In this document: piece after piece, positions 21,501 to 33,050 of the stretch | Layout of the letters: the number at the start of each line of letters is the position of its first letter | How positions within the stretch are numbered: the first letter of the stretch is position 1 | Source: Isoetes taiwanensis | Taxonomy: Eukaryota; Streptophyta; Lycopodiopsida; Isoetales; Isoetaceae | Assembly: GCA_021234155.1 (NCBI GenBank) | Contig: JAJEKV010000106.1 | Location: forward strand, 62,001 to 126,000 | Length of the DNA: 64,000 bases | Reading direction: 5' to 3' | The notes under the pieces: generated by a model | What the model was told of the DNA's origin: nothing | What the model saw: the letters and a program-made list of their open reading frames with translations, nothing else | Databases searched by the model: none | Translations under genes and position numbers: made by a program

Positions 21501-24500
21501 GATAGAGGATTCCAAAGATCTTTGGAAGAGCATTGTCATCTCCTTTGCCAGTCCAGTAAATATGCCTAATGAGTGCCACAAAAAAAAAGAGACTTCTTTG
21601 TTCTGCCTTTTTGTTTAACAGAATTTGCTCACCTGTATTTACTTTTGTAGGTTTTAGAACAGCCTTTGAATGTGAAAGCAACATCTTCCCTTATTCCAAG
21701 AAATGTGCTACAGGGAACAAAACTATAAAGCCATTCGCACAGACATCCCTTAAACGGTGAAGCTCAACAAGTAAAATATTACAGACTTTCTAGGGTTCAT
21801 GATATTTCTGTATGAAGATAGAAGTCTCACATTGAACCTTTATTCATATGTAGGCATTATTTCGGGGTACTGATTATATAAGGATTCCAAGAGAAGACTT
21901 TTCATTCGTTCCTCTAGAGGATCCACATGCTCTTGTCATTTCTGAAATGCATCCGAAGGAACATAGCCTTGAACATCGTATTTTCTGATGATTTTCCTTT
22001 TGTGTCATCAACTTGTATTTCCTGTTAATTGGAGGCATTTGTCACCTAACCATTTCATGTATCGTACTGCTGATTGCTCGTGCCAAGGTGATTCCATAAA
22101 ATATATACATCTTCAAGGAAAGATACTTAGGATACACTGGATTTAGATGACTTGTTAATTCCTGATGCATACCTTGTAGATATCCATTTACATATATTGA
22201 GTGACCTGCCCCAGCTACCAAAGCTTAATACAGGCCATCTATTTGATCTATAATGTATATATATAATATAATATGCATACATTTGAGTATGCAGACAGTT
22301 TGGCGACAATGCTTGCTTGGTTGCATTCTGTTCATGGCATCATTTGATCTTGTTTCTAGACCCTCTAGCACTGGGCAACTCCTTTGATCAACCTATGTTC
22401 CCAGAACAAGGATGATGGACATTGTTAGGTACTTGACCAGGCATGGATGAAAAAGAAGGGTGTTTACAGCATCTACATTGCCATGCCCTTCCAATCATTG
22501 TTCCTTAGACTGCTCTGCCTCCAGGATATTCCTGTTGTAACATTAATCTAATACGTCAATAGGTTCTCAATGATTTCCAATGCACTGATCAAATCTCCAT
22601 TGGTTGCAGGGTTATCATGTTTATATAAAATTGTAAGGAATTCAGTGAAATATCCATCCATATATGATGTTGCTTTGGGGATGAAGCAAATGATTTGGAG
22701 GATATCCCAATGCATCCAGGACTTGGCCAAGAGCTTTCTCAATCTGGATTGTCAAAACAAAGAGATGGAAAAGCTTCCGGAGCTGATAGGCAATGAACAA
22801 GTTGAATTGGTGGAAATGCTCTCAGTCAAATCAATGGTGGGCGAAACCACTGCCAGACACCCCGAATTTGACAGATTATTTTTCTGTGAAATGAGGCAGA
22901 CCAGTATTATTAAGATCAATGGGAAGCAAAAAATATAGGTACAGTTTAGGGGCCCTTAAAATGTCAGCATGGAGCTTTGCGGGGGTACCCATTACTGATA
23001 AATTGAGCTTTGTGTTCTGACCTTCAGAATCCCCCCTTGCTTTCCTCAGGGTCAAAAACCTTTGGTTGTGCAAATTGGGACAAGAATATGCATTAGAGTC
23101 CTTTGATTTTGTACCTAATTAACGAGAGAACAAATAGACTTATTCAGGAAATTGTTTACATAATGACCATCTGCGTTTAGATCTAGTCATGTCTAGACAA
23201 CGGTCTCGCACTATCTAAAAAGGTGAGTTTTTCAGAAGCTGAGGATGGACTGGCTAGGCTCAAACCCGGCTGCAACCCAAGACATCCAACCCTGTATTGT
23301 GTTAAGGAATTCCAAGTCATTGTGCCTATTATCATGTTTTCCAAAACTTTTTCTTTCATCAGTGCACTGCCCAAGTCCTTTACATCACCATCTGTCCCAG
23401 TACATGTTCTCTTTGGGCTGGGACCTCGGACCATTGACCAGCCAACCGTGGCTCTGACTAGAGAAACTGAGGATGGACTGGCTACGTGGCCGATATCAAA
23501 GCCTAGAGGGTCTTGAGTGTGACATGACAGACACCCAGGACTTCCAGCTCATAAATCAAGTGTTACCACTGAGCTGCCAGCCTGCTTTTATGCCAGACAG
23601 GTTCTTCCAGATTTATTGTGCCCATCATTTTCTCTCCTGAGGCCATGCCCTTTTCAGTCTTCCCTTGTTCACATTAGTGGATTTGGCAATTCAAACTTGT
23701 GTATGCAACTCTATGCATTCACTATGCCAATAAATTGCCTCCAATTAACGTCCTCTTCTGGTTTCCCATTTAATAGATTGGTATTTTTTTAATGAATTTA
23801 TATCACTAACGTCAGTTCTATTGCAGATTTGAAAGATGCCACACCAAGGTCAAAGTCTCAAAATTCTGATGTACAAGTAGCTTCAATAAGTACATCTACA
23901 CCTACAAGGTGTTCGATGGAATCCAGGCAAGAATGCAATGATGATACACCAGGGTCGAACTCTGAAAGTTCTGATATACAAGTAGCGTCAAGTACATCTA
24001 CATCTGCAAGATATTTGATAGAGTCCAGGCTAGAATGTAATGATGATCATCCTTTAGCACATTCTATTGATGCCCGGCGACGGGCGCTATCATATGCAGA
24101 GAAGCATAGCACAGATGTTGCTAAGTCACTGCCTAAACTTGGTAAACCTGATTACTACACATCTCCAGGTATCGAAGAACTCATGCAACGAGAGAGAGCA
24201 ATTCCTGGATTCTGCAGTAAAGTTCCTGATATTGTGGTTGGGTGCAAAGGACATGGGCGCATTAAGTTTCTGGGTGAAACTGATGTCCGAGGACTTAAGC
24301 TTGATGACATCGTTGTATTTAAAACAAATGGTGATGTTTCAGTATACGCAAATGATAACGATGTTCCGATTGGGAAGGGCCTAAACAAGCCTGCCGAGGT
24401 TACCTTAGAAAATATAAGGCCAGGTATGGATAAAGATACAGGAAAGCAGCAAGAGGTTGATGAGTTTATAGAGGAACTGCAATGCAAGTGTAAAGAACAG

Positions 24501-24566
24501 GGCACACAATATATGTCTTACGATTCTGAGAAAGGAGAATGGACTTTCAGAGTTCAACACTTCTAA
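17478..24566 (+). CDS. Nup98-like nucleoporin gene (multi-exon, divergent)
   Basis: Exons recognised by splice signals and Nup98 motifs: 17478-18522, 18584-18724 (I-S-P-E-E-Q-R-W-A-D-Y-Q), probably 18846-18977, 19149-19198, 20357-20408, 21110-21182 (N-P-F-G-T-L-P-A), about 21651-21730, 21854-21990 (I-P-R-E-D...P-H-A-L-V-I) and 23827-24566 (autopeptidase domain). These motifs occur in the same order as in plant Nup98. Nup98 normally lines the nuclear pore with FG repeats and anchors through its C-terminal domain. Here the FG content is very low. Exons near 21651 and 21854 run into stops unless spliced at weak sites, so this could be a diverged paralogue or a partly decayed copy. Intron 18523-18583 is only 61 bp and intact. 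Confidence 0.72.
18584..18724 (+). CDS. Nup98-like exon with EExRWxDYQ motif
   Basis: Bounded by TTTTGACAG and G|GTAAGG. It encodes 'ISPEEQRWADYQYAIFG', closely resembling the E-E-L-R-W-E-D-Y-Q block that precedes the second FG region in plant Nup98. The reading phase from the previous exon is kept. Confidence 0.75.
21110..21182 (+). CDS. Nup98-like exon with NPFGTLPA motif
   Basis: Acceptor TTTTACAG before and donor ACT|GTAAGT after. It encodes S-G-K-N-P-F-G-T-L-P-A-V-N-E-I, matching the conserved NPFGTLPA box that marks the end of the FG region in plant Nup98. Confidence 0.78.
21854..21990 (+). CDS. Nup98-like exon, linker before autopeptidase domain
   Basis: After an ATGTAG acceptor it reads A-L-F-R-G-T-D-Y-I-R-I-P-R-E-D...E-D-P-H-A-L-V-I-S, matching the plant A-L-F-I-P-R-E-N-P-R-A-L-V-I linker. 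It contains an insertion relative to the usual spacing and meets a stop at 21988-21990 unless a weak GT just before (near 21979) is used as donor. Confidence 0.6.
23220..23590 (-). mobile_element. tRNA-derived SINE-like insertion in the last Nup98-like intron
   Basis: Read on the minus strand from 23590, it starts GGCAGCTCAGTGGTAACAC, a good Pol III A-box. A degraded B-box region follows, and a G-G-G-T-T-T-G-A-G-C-C sequence lies near 23255-23270. A 16-base segment (GAGGATGGACTGGCTA) occurs twice (about 23241 and 23468). No clean poly-A tail or target duplication seen, so the family assignment is tentative. Confidence 0.45.
23827..24566 (+). CDS. Nup98-like terminal exon: autopeptidase (Nucleoporin2) domain
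   Basis: Acceptor TTGCAG at 23821-23826, then an open frame to TAA. Residues 1-75 contain two copies of a 34-35-residue repeat (each ending E-C-N-D-D). The Nup98 autopeptidase domain follows: 'LPKLGKPDYYTSPGIEELM', 'GRIKFLGETDVRGLKLDDIV', 'GKGLNKPAEVTLENI', ending W-T-F-R-V-Q-H-F then stop. In Nup98 this domain cuts itself between His-Phe and Ser, so this protein ends exactly where the mature chain would end and needs no cleavage. The fold is well conserved, which argues against an old pseudogene. Confidence 0.9.
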
Positions 24567-25368
24567 TGAATGAAAAGAAACATGATAAACATTACATATT
24601 CTGCAGCTTGTGATCTACTTGAATTTGAATATCAAACATTAGCGTCATTGTCACTCCGAAGCGGTAGGTAAATTGAAACATTAATGAGATCCAGACTGGT
24701 ATCGTTGTACAAAATGTTAAGGGAGACATTAAATTTTTCTTCCATTTGATGAAGCTTGATAGCCCCTTAACTTTTAGCAGGCAATTGATTGAAACGTCAC
24801 CTATAAGGTTAAAGGTTTATAAGGGTGCATCACCAGTAAGAAAGAGCTGGATTTTCTTCCCTTTGAATATCAGCAAGTTAGAGGCGCATGAACAGACGCC
24901 CGTACACATTGCAACCCAATTCCCCATTTCATCAAGATTTGTCTTCAAGCTACTACGAAGTTTTGTTTTAATGGCAAGAAGACAAAAGCAGTTTGAAATT
25001 GGGCAATTCGGAAGTCTCTGCTACCTTCCAAAGAAAGGGAAGCTGCCCTGGACTCGTCAGCACAATGCGTTGAAGATAATGGGAATGCTAATTTTCTGGC
25101 TGGGTTTGCCATGTGGCAAAGTCAGGCCGGGATAAGGGCCTAATAGGGATGCATCCTAAGATAAAGGCTAACGATTAGAAGGTATGCGTAAAGGGCACTT
25201 TATAATATAAGGCTGAAATTCTACCTCGTGAAGTTTAAGACAGTCCAGAATCTTTAAAGCATTTCAGGTCAAGTAGGACCACCAACTTGGTTTTCTAATT
25301 CACTAAACCAAATCCGCCAGTCATTTTGTTATCCTGGGTATTGAAAGAAAATTTGATTGAGGCGAATA

Positions 25369-25979
25369 TGAGGATGATATTACTGCACTTTGCTAACATA
25401 GGTATACTCTGCTATGCAGCAGGGTCAATACCAATATCAGAAGTCCTGTTTGGGATTGGAGCATGCCTCTATATATTTTTATTCTTATCAAGATGGGCAT
25501 TTCCATCCGTTTCTCCAAAAAAACCCCCAAATGTTTACGAGGGTAACAAGCTTCTGCTCTACTACGTCTCAGTTGGGGCCATTTTTGGGCTATTCTTGCC
25601 CTTGTTTTACTCCATAGCCGGATTTGTGAAAAATTCTCAGCTCTGTGTCAACTCTGTTGTTCCTCATACCCTCCTCTTGCTTCTTCAGATCATTGCTGAA
25701 CAGATTGCTTTCAATCTCGACGGCATTTCTCTGCCAATCCGGGCCATTGTGCCCATCTCTTTTAATGCAAGAAGACTTTTTAGTATCTGGAGTTGGTTGG
25801 AGGTTGAATATGGGACTGTAAAGGGCTCTGTTTGTGAAGACTATTGGATCCATTGGGGCCGTTTCATTGCTGTTTCTAATATGGTATTCTGGTGCTTTAA
25901 TCTCTTTTGTTTCCTTCTTCCAGTCTTTCTTCCCGTTGCTTTATCCAGATATTACCAGGAGAAGCTTAAGTCGAACTGA
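25369..25979 (+). CDS. Plant multi-pass membrane protein, DUF7733-like
   Basis: The frame is open from 25326, but the first ATG at 25369 gives 203 residues and starts just before the first membrane span. Four to five hydrophobic segments lie at about residues 5-45, 65-85, 95-115 and 175-197. Motifs such as 'SEVLFGIGACLYIFLFLSRW', A-F-P, 'YYVSVGAIFGLFLPLFYSIA', V-P-H-T-L-L-L-L-L-Q-I-I-A-E and 'LPIRAIVPISFNARRLFSIW' match my memory of the plant DUF7733 family, whose function is unknown. It sits 0.8 kb after the Nup98-like gene on the same strand, apparently intronless. A TATA-like ATAATATAAGG lies near 25202. Confidence 0.7.
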
Positions 25980-28325
25980 TAAATTATCGAATATTTAGTT
26001 TGATGGAATATGTATATTTCCTATTTCCTGTATATTTCCTATTACAAAAAATGCTCTTATTATCATCGTCATTTTGGATCAAGATTCAAGGAGATATCGT
26101 TGTTTTCTGATTCCAAGATCAAGGTTTCTCCTTTTTTTTCTATGTGCCCAAAATCTGCTAATGCAATTTTTGCCCCTAATCTGCAAAAATTGGTGCTATA
26201 GCTATTGCCGGTCCTGAAGCTACACGACATGGAAAATGGGTCGCAAATTCCGTGTGATCCTTAACTATGTAATGAACCTGGCACCTCCCTACAATTCGGA
26301 ATTGAAGAAGGGATGCAAATTCCATGCACGTAAAAAATAGTTAGGTGCATTCCAGCCTTATCTGCCAGTTGCGCCTTGCTAGGTCTGGCCACCATAAAGC
26401 TCCTTATTTTCTGAAGTTTGCAAATGAGCATGCAAGAATACATGGTCGCCATAGATAGGGAAAAACAAGGATCAGATGCAAAAACTTAGATAAAAATGGG
26501 GATCAACGGGGAAGGAGCCATAGCCGTCATAGCCACAGCCATAGCTCCGCCTTAACAACTTCAATACAATATAAATATTCATCCTCGTGCTTCTCCACAA
26601 TATTTGCACGTTTCTTATATTTTCTCCACATCACACCCATACAATTCTTCATTTATCAAGTAATGATGCCCAGCAAAGTTGAGAACCTGGGTCACAGTGA
26701 GAAAAAAGTGCCTAAATTATGCTCACTTTGTAATTCTTATTTTTGTAATTATTTTGTGTATGTTAAGTGAGGCACTCCACGATATTATTGGCTATTATTA
26801 TCTTAAATAACAAACCAATCCCAACATTGTTGGGCTAAGGTTGGGAACTAATATTTAACAAACCAAGTGCGTCATTGCGTGGAGAGATTTGTGGTTTATA
26901 TTATCGACCTATTAGAAAGTGTACTCTTGCATGGTATAGTTTTAGGACTGTATAGAAATCTAAATCACGTGAAATTGGCCTTGCAATTTGCTTCTCATGT
27001 ACAATATATAATTTGACTTTCTAAAACTTGTAGAACCATATGGTAGCCATATGGAAGTAAGTTGAAAGATCTACAACATTGTGTTAGAACAATATAGCTA
27101 CGTCCAGTGATAATTTGTATAGGTTGTATTGAAGGGTCTAAATCGAACTTATGTTCAATAATGTATGGCCGTATTGTTTAAGGACATGGGCATACATGAA
27201 AATGTTGTTAAAGGTTTTATTGTAAGCAAATGGTTTAAACCTCTTTGTTTTTCTAACTTGTAAACATTTTAAACCTCTTTACTTTTCCAACCGATGGCCA
27301 ACATGTTTGAAAAGGGCCATGGTAACTTTTTTGCATTCACTCACTAAAGACACCACTATAGTTAGAAGCTGTGTGTTGTTTTTGCTCCATTATTTGTTTG
27401 TAAGTTAAGTGTGTACTATTTAAGGGAGCCTCTATAACATTGATCCCCGTTAAAGATTGTGCATTTGGCTATGAATTTTACTGTCTAGTTTGGTATGAAT
27501 TTTATTGAGCAATCCTAAGTTTGGTTGTACTTTGCCTTTTTTTCACTTCAAATTTATACATTGTGAAGCTATTACATAGTATGTCATAATTATACATTAT
27601 GGAGGGGCTATTCTGTCCTCTTTGTAGCAACATATTTAATAGACAGAGTAAACTCATCAAGTTATGGTGTGCAAGGAAAAGATACTACTTATCAAAAGAA
27701 TTTTAATAGTGCAGACTCATATGCAAGGAAAAGTATACTATGTATTAGTCTTTGTAAGCTGCCATATGGATAATAAATCATTTTTTCATTTCCCTTTTCA
27801 AGGGAATGACAATGCTATGTTGGAGTAAACAAAGTTTAAGTTTGATCTGAAGCACATATTAGTGCAAGGACCAGATGTGGATCATAGAGCGACAATATGG
27901 AATAAAGCAAATACAAATCAACACGCAAAATCTATGTATGGAACACAAATTACATGAGTCGACCATACCATTACCGGTTTCCTATGCATTCTGCAATGGC
28001 CAAGAGCTACAGTATAACTTGAGTGAATGATACATGGTATACCTAGAATCTGCTTTGCTAATCCGCTGCTGCAATTCTATCCTGTAGATCCGATTCCTAC
28101 AAATTTGTGCATCTTCAATCTACGGGTTGCATCATCTCCTAATGCATAGTTACTTGCAATGCAGATGTATAGAATACAGATCCATTGGTATTCCATGTCT
28201 TAAATAAAAGCTGAAATTTGGATCAGAAAATTGGCAGCGAAAATTGCATAAATTTTTGACTTGTTCACAATCATAACATCCATGCCTTGAAAAAGTGGTA
28301 GTTTGAGAGATATAGGTTAACATGG

Positions 28326-28375
28326 CATAGTTACCCTAGCCAATGCAAATCTGCACATTGGCTAGAGTAACTATG
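28326..28375. repeat. Hairpin: 20-bp stem, 10-base loop
   Basis: CATAGTTACCCTAGCCAATG at 28326-28345 and its reverse complement with one mismatch at 28356-28375. It could be a foldback remnant or a small-RNA precursor. No flanking target duplication seen. Confidence 0.7.
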
Positions 28376-29497
28376 GGATCCACATTAAACCGCAATGGGA
28401 GTGCAGATGGTATGTCCTCTATTGGCACTGATGATCGAAATTGTGTTCTTACATACAACAACATAAAAGACCATCAAATATGCATTACTATCTTACATGT
28501 CTGAGTATGCAGGACGACCCACTTACAAATAAAGAGGATCAAGAGGTTTACTGCACCGACTTATAGATTGAGCTTCTTCATTGTAATGCATCCAAGAGAA
28601 TCTTCCTAATATACCTTGACATGTAAAGAAAGAGAATACAGTGCTTGCACTGCTGAAGAGTGATGGCCTTTCAATTATATTAACTTGAATTTATATATAG
28701 CTTTGCTTGCCCTACTTCCCTATGAAATAAACACTCTATTAGAAACCAAAATGGAATGAAGAAGCATCTCAACCCACAACTATACCATGCATTGATTAAA
28801 GTAGGTTGAGGAAGGAGTAAGCTTGGAAGAATACTGCCAGACAATCATGGAAAAGACAGCTTACAATCTTGCATTATTGCATGTTAGAATATTCCAAAGC
28901 CCAGCCCGACATTATAATATTGCCTCAACAGAAGCAATTCTCCAACAATCTGATCTTCTACACTACCTAAATGATGGCATTACAAATTCAATCTTCAAAT
29001 GCATGTCTGTGATTCCCTATCAAAAGAACCTGGAAATGAAGCATAAAGAAGAATAAAACATCATACAGAGTTTAAGAGCAAAAAGATCTACAGAAGAAAG
29101 AGTGTTGCCGTGGACAAACGGACCTGGAGTTGTGCCATTTGCGAATCTATCTTCCGTTTTACTTTGTTGACAAAATCTTTGTCTTTTTTTGAAAGATTGG
29201 GTCCCTGTAGTGTTGTACAGAAACAACAAAGAATACTGCATTTCTTATGCAAAAAGAAAAGAGTTTTAAGTTCTTGGAAAATGAAAATTGTTTTGATTAA
29301 TTACCCCATTATCTTGCCCTCGATTACCATCCGTATTGAAGATGTTCGTCTATAATTTGTGTTGAATATATGAGACAAAAAATCCGAGGTGCCAAGAGGT
29401 AGACAACATGTGCTGCGAAGAGGTAGACAGCATCTACTGCCAGTAAAACGGGGATGCACTATAGTAGACCGAACTGCTTCAAGACAAACGACCATCA

Positions 29498-29830
29498 TCA
29501 TTTAGGAATAGTAGACCGAACTGTACCATCATCATTTAGGAAGCGGCACCCCATTTTCCCCTTGGCACAACAGACCAAGCTTGCAAGGCAGAGTAAAAAA
29601 TAACATCTGTGCATAAACGGCAAGACTTTGTATCCAGCCAGAACCGTTTTTCCGTAACCAGCAAAGCTTATAGCAGAAAGAATCGATGTTAAAGAAGCTT
29701 CAACAACTGGCTTCGATTCTTTCACAAAGGGAAAAGTAAATCTGCCATTTCTAGTCTTAAGTTCTGCCATATCTACCTTAGAATCGTCTTCATCGCCAGT
29801 GAAGAATATGGAACATAAATCCGGCTTCAT
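29498..29830 (-). CDS. Hypothetical 110-residue ORF
   Basis: MKPDLCSIFFTGDEDDSKVD start with a charged N-terminus, followed by a Ser/Ala/Gly-rich stretch and a hydrophobic segment (C-Y-F-L-L-C-L-A-S-L-V-C-C). No family recognised. A splice-donor-like GGTTACGG lies inside. It may be a first exon or chance. Confidence 0.2.
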   Translation of the reverse strand: MKPDLCSIFFTGDEDDSKVDMAELKTRNGRFTFPFVKESKPVVEASLTSILSAISFAGYGKTVLAGYKVLPFMHRCYFLLCLASLVCCAKGKMGCRFLNDDGTVRSTIPK

Positions 29831-30149
29831 TTAGCAGATTCGGAACTATTTTTTTTGTATCTGGATCTTTTTTTGGTCATCAGTATTTGCTTTCCATTTA
29901 TACGAACAAAAAGGTTTTTGCAAGCACAGATTGAGCAACAGATCCAAGATCCAGCACCCCGAATTCAAAACAACTAAGCTTCGAGCTCCTCATAGAGAGA
30001 ACGTGTTAGGATTTCGGGCCAAAAAAATAAGGGCAAAGGGAAAGAAAACGTTGAAAATTAACACGTATTGCTTTTCTGGCTTTTTTTTTTTCAATCCTAT
30101 CCGTCCAATCTAAAACGCCCTTGCGTGAAACAATCTAGATCGCCCATAT

Positions 30150-30227
30150 GTTTTATGCTTGATATACATACTTACTGAATAATTTTATGTTTTATGCTTG
30201 ACATACATACTTACTGAATAATTTTAT
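30150..30227. repeat. Tandem duplication, 2 x 39 bp
   Basis: 30150-30188 is repeated at 30189-30227 with one substitution (GATATACATA versus GACATACATA). Confidence 0.9.
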
Positions 30228-30426
30228 AATATAAAGAAGATACATTTCACAAATTTAAGTACATCACACAAAAATAGTCAAGATAAAACACACTACATTA
30301 TCCCCCCCCCCTCCCCCCCAAGAGTATTCATCGTCCCCATGAATTCTTTCAAAACCTCTATTTGATCGTCATGTCTTTAACTTGGTCCTCAAAAGTGGGT
30401 CATAAAAATGGCATCACAACTTACTT

Positions 30427-31018
30427 TGTTTGGGGTCTGGGTTCGGGAACTCCTGCAAGACAGCCCTCTGTGAGGACCCTTGGATCTAACAGGAGAATCC
30501 GGGGGACTATGTCACGCGGGATTTGCAAGAGAAGAACGAGAAGAAGAAAACAGAACAAAGAGAACAATGAGAGGAAAATGATAAGCTTCCTTGATATCAA
30601 TGATGAACATACATGAGCTCTCGCAATCGAGAGAAGACTGAAGAGAGACAAGACTCAAAACTCTTCTTAAACTCCTGTGCTAGCTCTACTCATATATATA
30701 GTACAATGGCCTCTGGCCCAATATAGACACTCGGACTGATCTCGGTGCCGACTCCTGGAAGGAGGCCTGATTTGCAGGAATGTTGGCGGTGCCTCTTGAA
30801 ATGCCTAGAATCACGCTGACGCTGACACGGGCGGTGACGGGTCATCACTTGTCGCGGCGCCTCTTGGTAGCGCAGACCTGTGCTTTGGATGCGTGGTCGG
30901 CCGCTTGGTCTTTTGTCGGGCTTTTGACGGCTGACCCGCGCCTGCTCAAGGATCCTTGAGCTTGACCTGGTCCGTCAGATGCATGAATAGTCCCGAACCG
31001 GGAGGTACAGGACTAACA
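30427..31018 (-). repeat. 3' LTR of gypsy element
   Basis: 592 bp, TG...CA ends, matched by 40963-41550. Directly inside it (31019 onward, minus strand) lies TTTGGTGGGGAG, a good polypurine tract, which confirms this is the 3' LTR of a minus-strand element. Confidence 0.93.
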
Positions 31019-33050
31019 CTCCCCACCAAACGACACTCACCAAGAAAGGGAGGAAGTGCTTCCGAGGGTGTGAAACCGCCAGCAATGGAAAGTGATCTTC
31101 ACGCGAATGAGGTCAGCGCCATTATGGTAATGAGCAATGAGGTCCCGGGCGTGTTTGAAGAGCGCCGGGGTGTTGAGCCCTAGGGTGATGGGCCTCAATG
31201 AGGAAGTGAGAGCGCACTCATGTCTTCCGTGGCAGCATGGGCGGCCAAGGAACAAACCGGCACTCCATGAGAAGGCAGGTTTGAGACCAAGGCACCGACG
31301 CCGCATTCGATTGCAAAGTGGAAAGATTGGACGCCGCCGATTTAAAGAGCCGAAAGCAGATGCATTTGAGAGCAAAGACGTAAAACCAGCTTGACGGTGG
31401 ACCTCAAGGGTTCGGTGAGGTGGCAAAGATTCGCGAAGAAGGTATCAAGACCATATGCAAGGCATCAGCAGGCTTTTGCCAACCACGCCATTACCTATGT
31501 AAATCCAATTTTTTTAGTAGTGTCCAAAGTGGCATTATCCTCCCAATTGGAGCGTCGACAAATCGGGGATCCCACCGGAGATCCGTGGAGATCCGAGGTG
31601 GAGTCAGGCCGCGCGGGCCATCCATGACCTTCGCCCAAAAGGGAAGACGCCAATCGAAGAAAGGAACCGTGGGCGGAGGGGCTCCTAAGGAAGCATATGG
31701 AGAGGGAATCATGCCCGTAAAGGCGTGGGTTGCAGAGCCATGTCCCCAATGCTTGAACAAGATTTTGATCAAGAGCACGACACCAATGGTCCCATTCTCA
31801 AGTAGAGAGTAATTGATAGACAGGAGGATTGACCCAACCCGGGAATGGTCTTGCTTTTCCGTAAGGCCACGGAGTTGATTGTAGCCTCCCAAGTCTGATA
31901 TAAATCCGGGCAAACTCAAGATCATCGTGGTGCGCCAGATTTTTGTTTACCTGTTCCAACGTTTTCGACCGCCCGCCACAGGTAAGTGCTTTGAGCCAAT
32001 TCGGGCATGTACTCTGTTCAAAAGTCCGAGACCGAAAGCGGGATCCTCGAAATATTTGTTGGTTGGTGATAACAAACCAAAAGCATTGAGTTGCCTCGAA
32101 AAACACGATGGGCCTCATCCCGAATTTATCCCGAGATCCGCCGGGTAGAAGTCATGAAAACATAAGCCATGGGCTGAACAACTCGGAAGATGATGGTAAT
32201 TCGGGATCTTCAACCGCGGAGCTGATCAAAGACTAAGAGTGCACAAAATAAACCCTTGTCTTCTATAGAAAGATCCGCCAGATCCGAAGGAAGTCCACAC
32301 TTTTGAGTGGTCGTTGATGAACATTGCCATTGGCCACGCACCATTTCAAAAGAAAGAGGTGCCGCCGGGCCACCACATAGTCAAGATAGCCGGAAGGAGT
32401 AGAGAAGTCCGCAGGGATGTTGGTGGCAATGTCAAGATATCCCTCCTGTTTGGTTTGGGCTTCCTCGCCAGATTGACCGCTTTTCGGAGTTGATGTTCAA
32501 GGTCACTTAATCCGATGCTCCTTTTCTAACAAAAAGACGGACTGACACGGACCCGTTTACCAGAAGCGTGGCATGTGAATAGGATTGCCCCGAGTATGGA
32601 GGCGGCGTGGCAATCAATCTCCGCCATCGATGACCTTTTGTTTCGAGCCTCCAAAAGCCGAGTCGGAGGGACGTTAACCGATTGGTGAGCGTGGAAAGCT
32701 AAGCTTCAAGGATGGTGAGTCGAAGCCACGCTTCCGGTGAGATTTTGAACTTGAGTGTCAGAATTGTCACAAAGCTCTGAGTACAAGGTGTTTAGCTTAG
32801 CAATGTGTTTCTCTTTTTTCACCCGTGAGGGTATCTTTGGACTTGTTCTGCTCCAATAAGTCCCGAATTTCAGTTTGGGAGCGCGCTGCGACCGTAAGTA
32901 GGCTGGTCCGATCCCGAGTAATCGGTGAGATCTATACGGGCCTGTAATAGAGCCGCTGCGGCTTTTTTTGAAGTTGGGCTTCCAAGGTTTGAACATGGGC
33001 AAAGGGCAGCTTGAAGGTCTCTTTGAACAAAGATCGGAAGCCTCCGTGGA

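Larger units (their letters stand above)
25980..30421. other. Long intergenic region without a convincing gene
   Basis: AT-rich, with no TE coding recognised. It holds a 20-bp-stem hairpin (28326-28375), one isolated minus-strand frame (29498-29830), a tandem 39-bp duplication (30150-30227) and a C-rich tract (about 30301-30319). Confidence 0.5.

Noticed and set aside
22548-22742. Minus-strand ORF resembling a repeat-helical protein
   Set aside because: Short, and the opposite strand is equally open. The similarity was too vague to support.
22570-22938. 122-residue ORF within the Nup98-like intron as an exon
   Set aside because: No Nup98 similarity, no matching splice signals in phase, and it lies between two recognised exons. 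Kept as intron sequence.
23540-23590. Functional tRNA gene
   Set aside because: Only the A-box half is good. No acceptor stem or cloverleaf can be folded, so SINE-like is the better reading.
31037-32900. Several ORFs on both strands between the gypsy 3' LTR and the third ORF as genes
   Set aside because: High-GC region where frames open by chance on both strands. No motif recognised, so treated as element 3' non-coding sequence.
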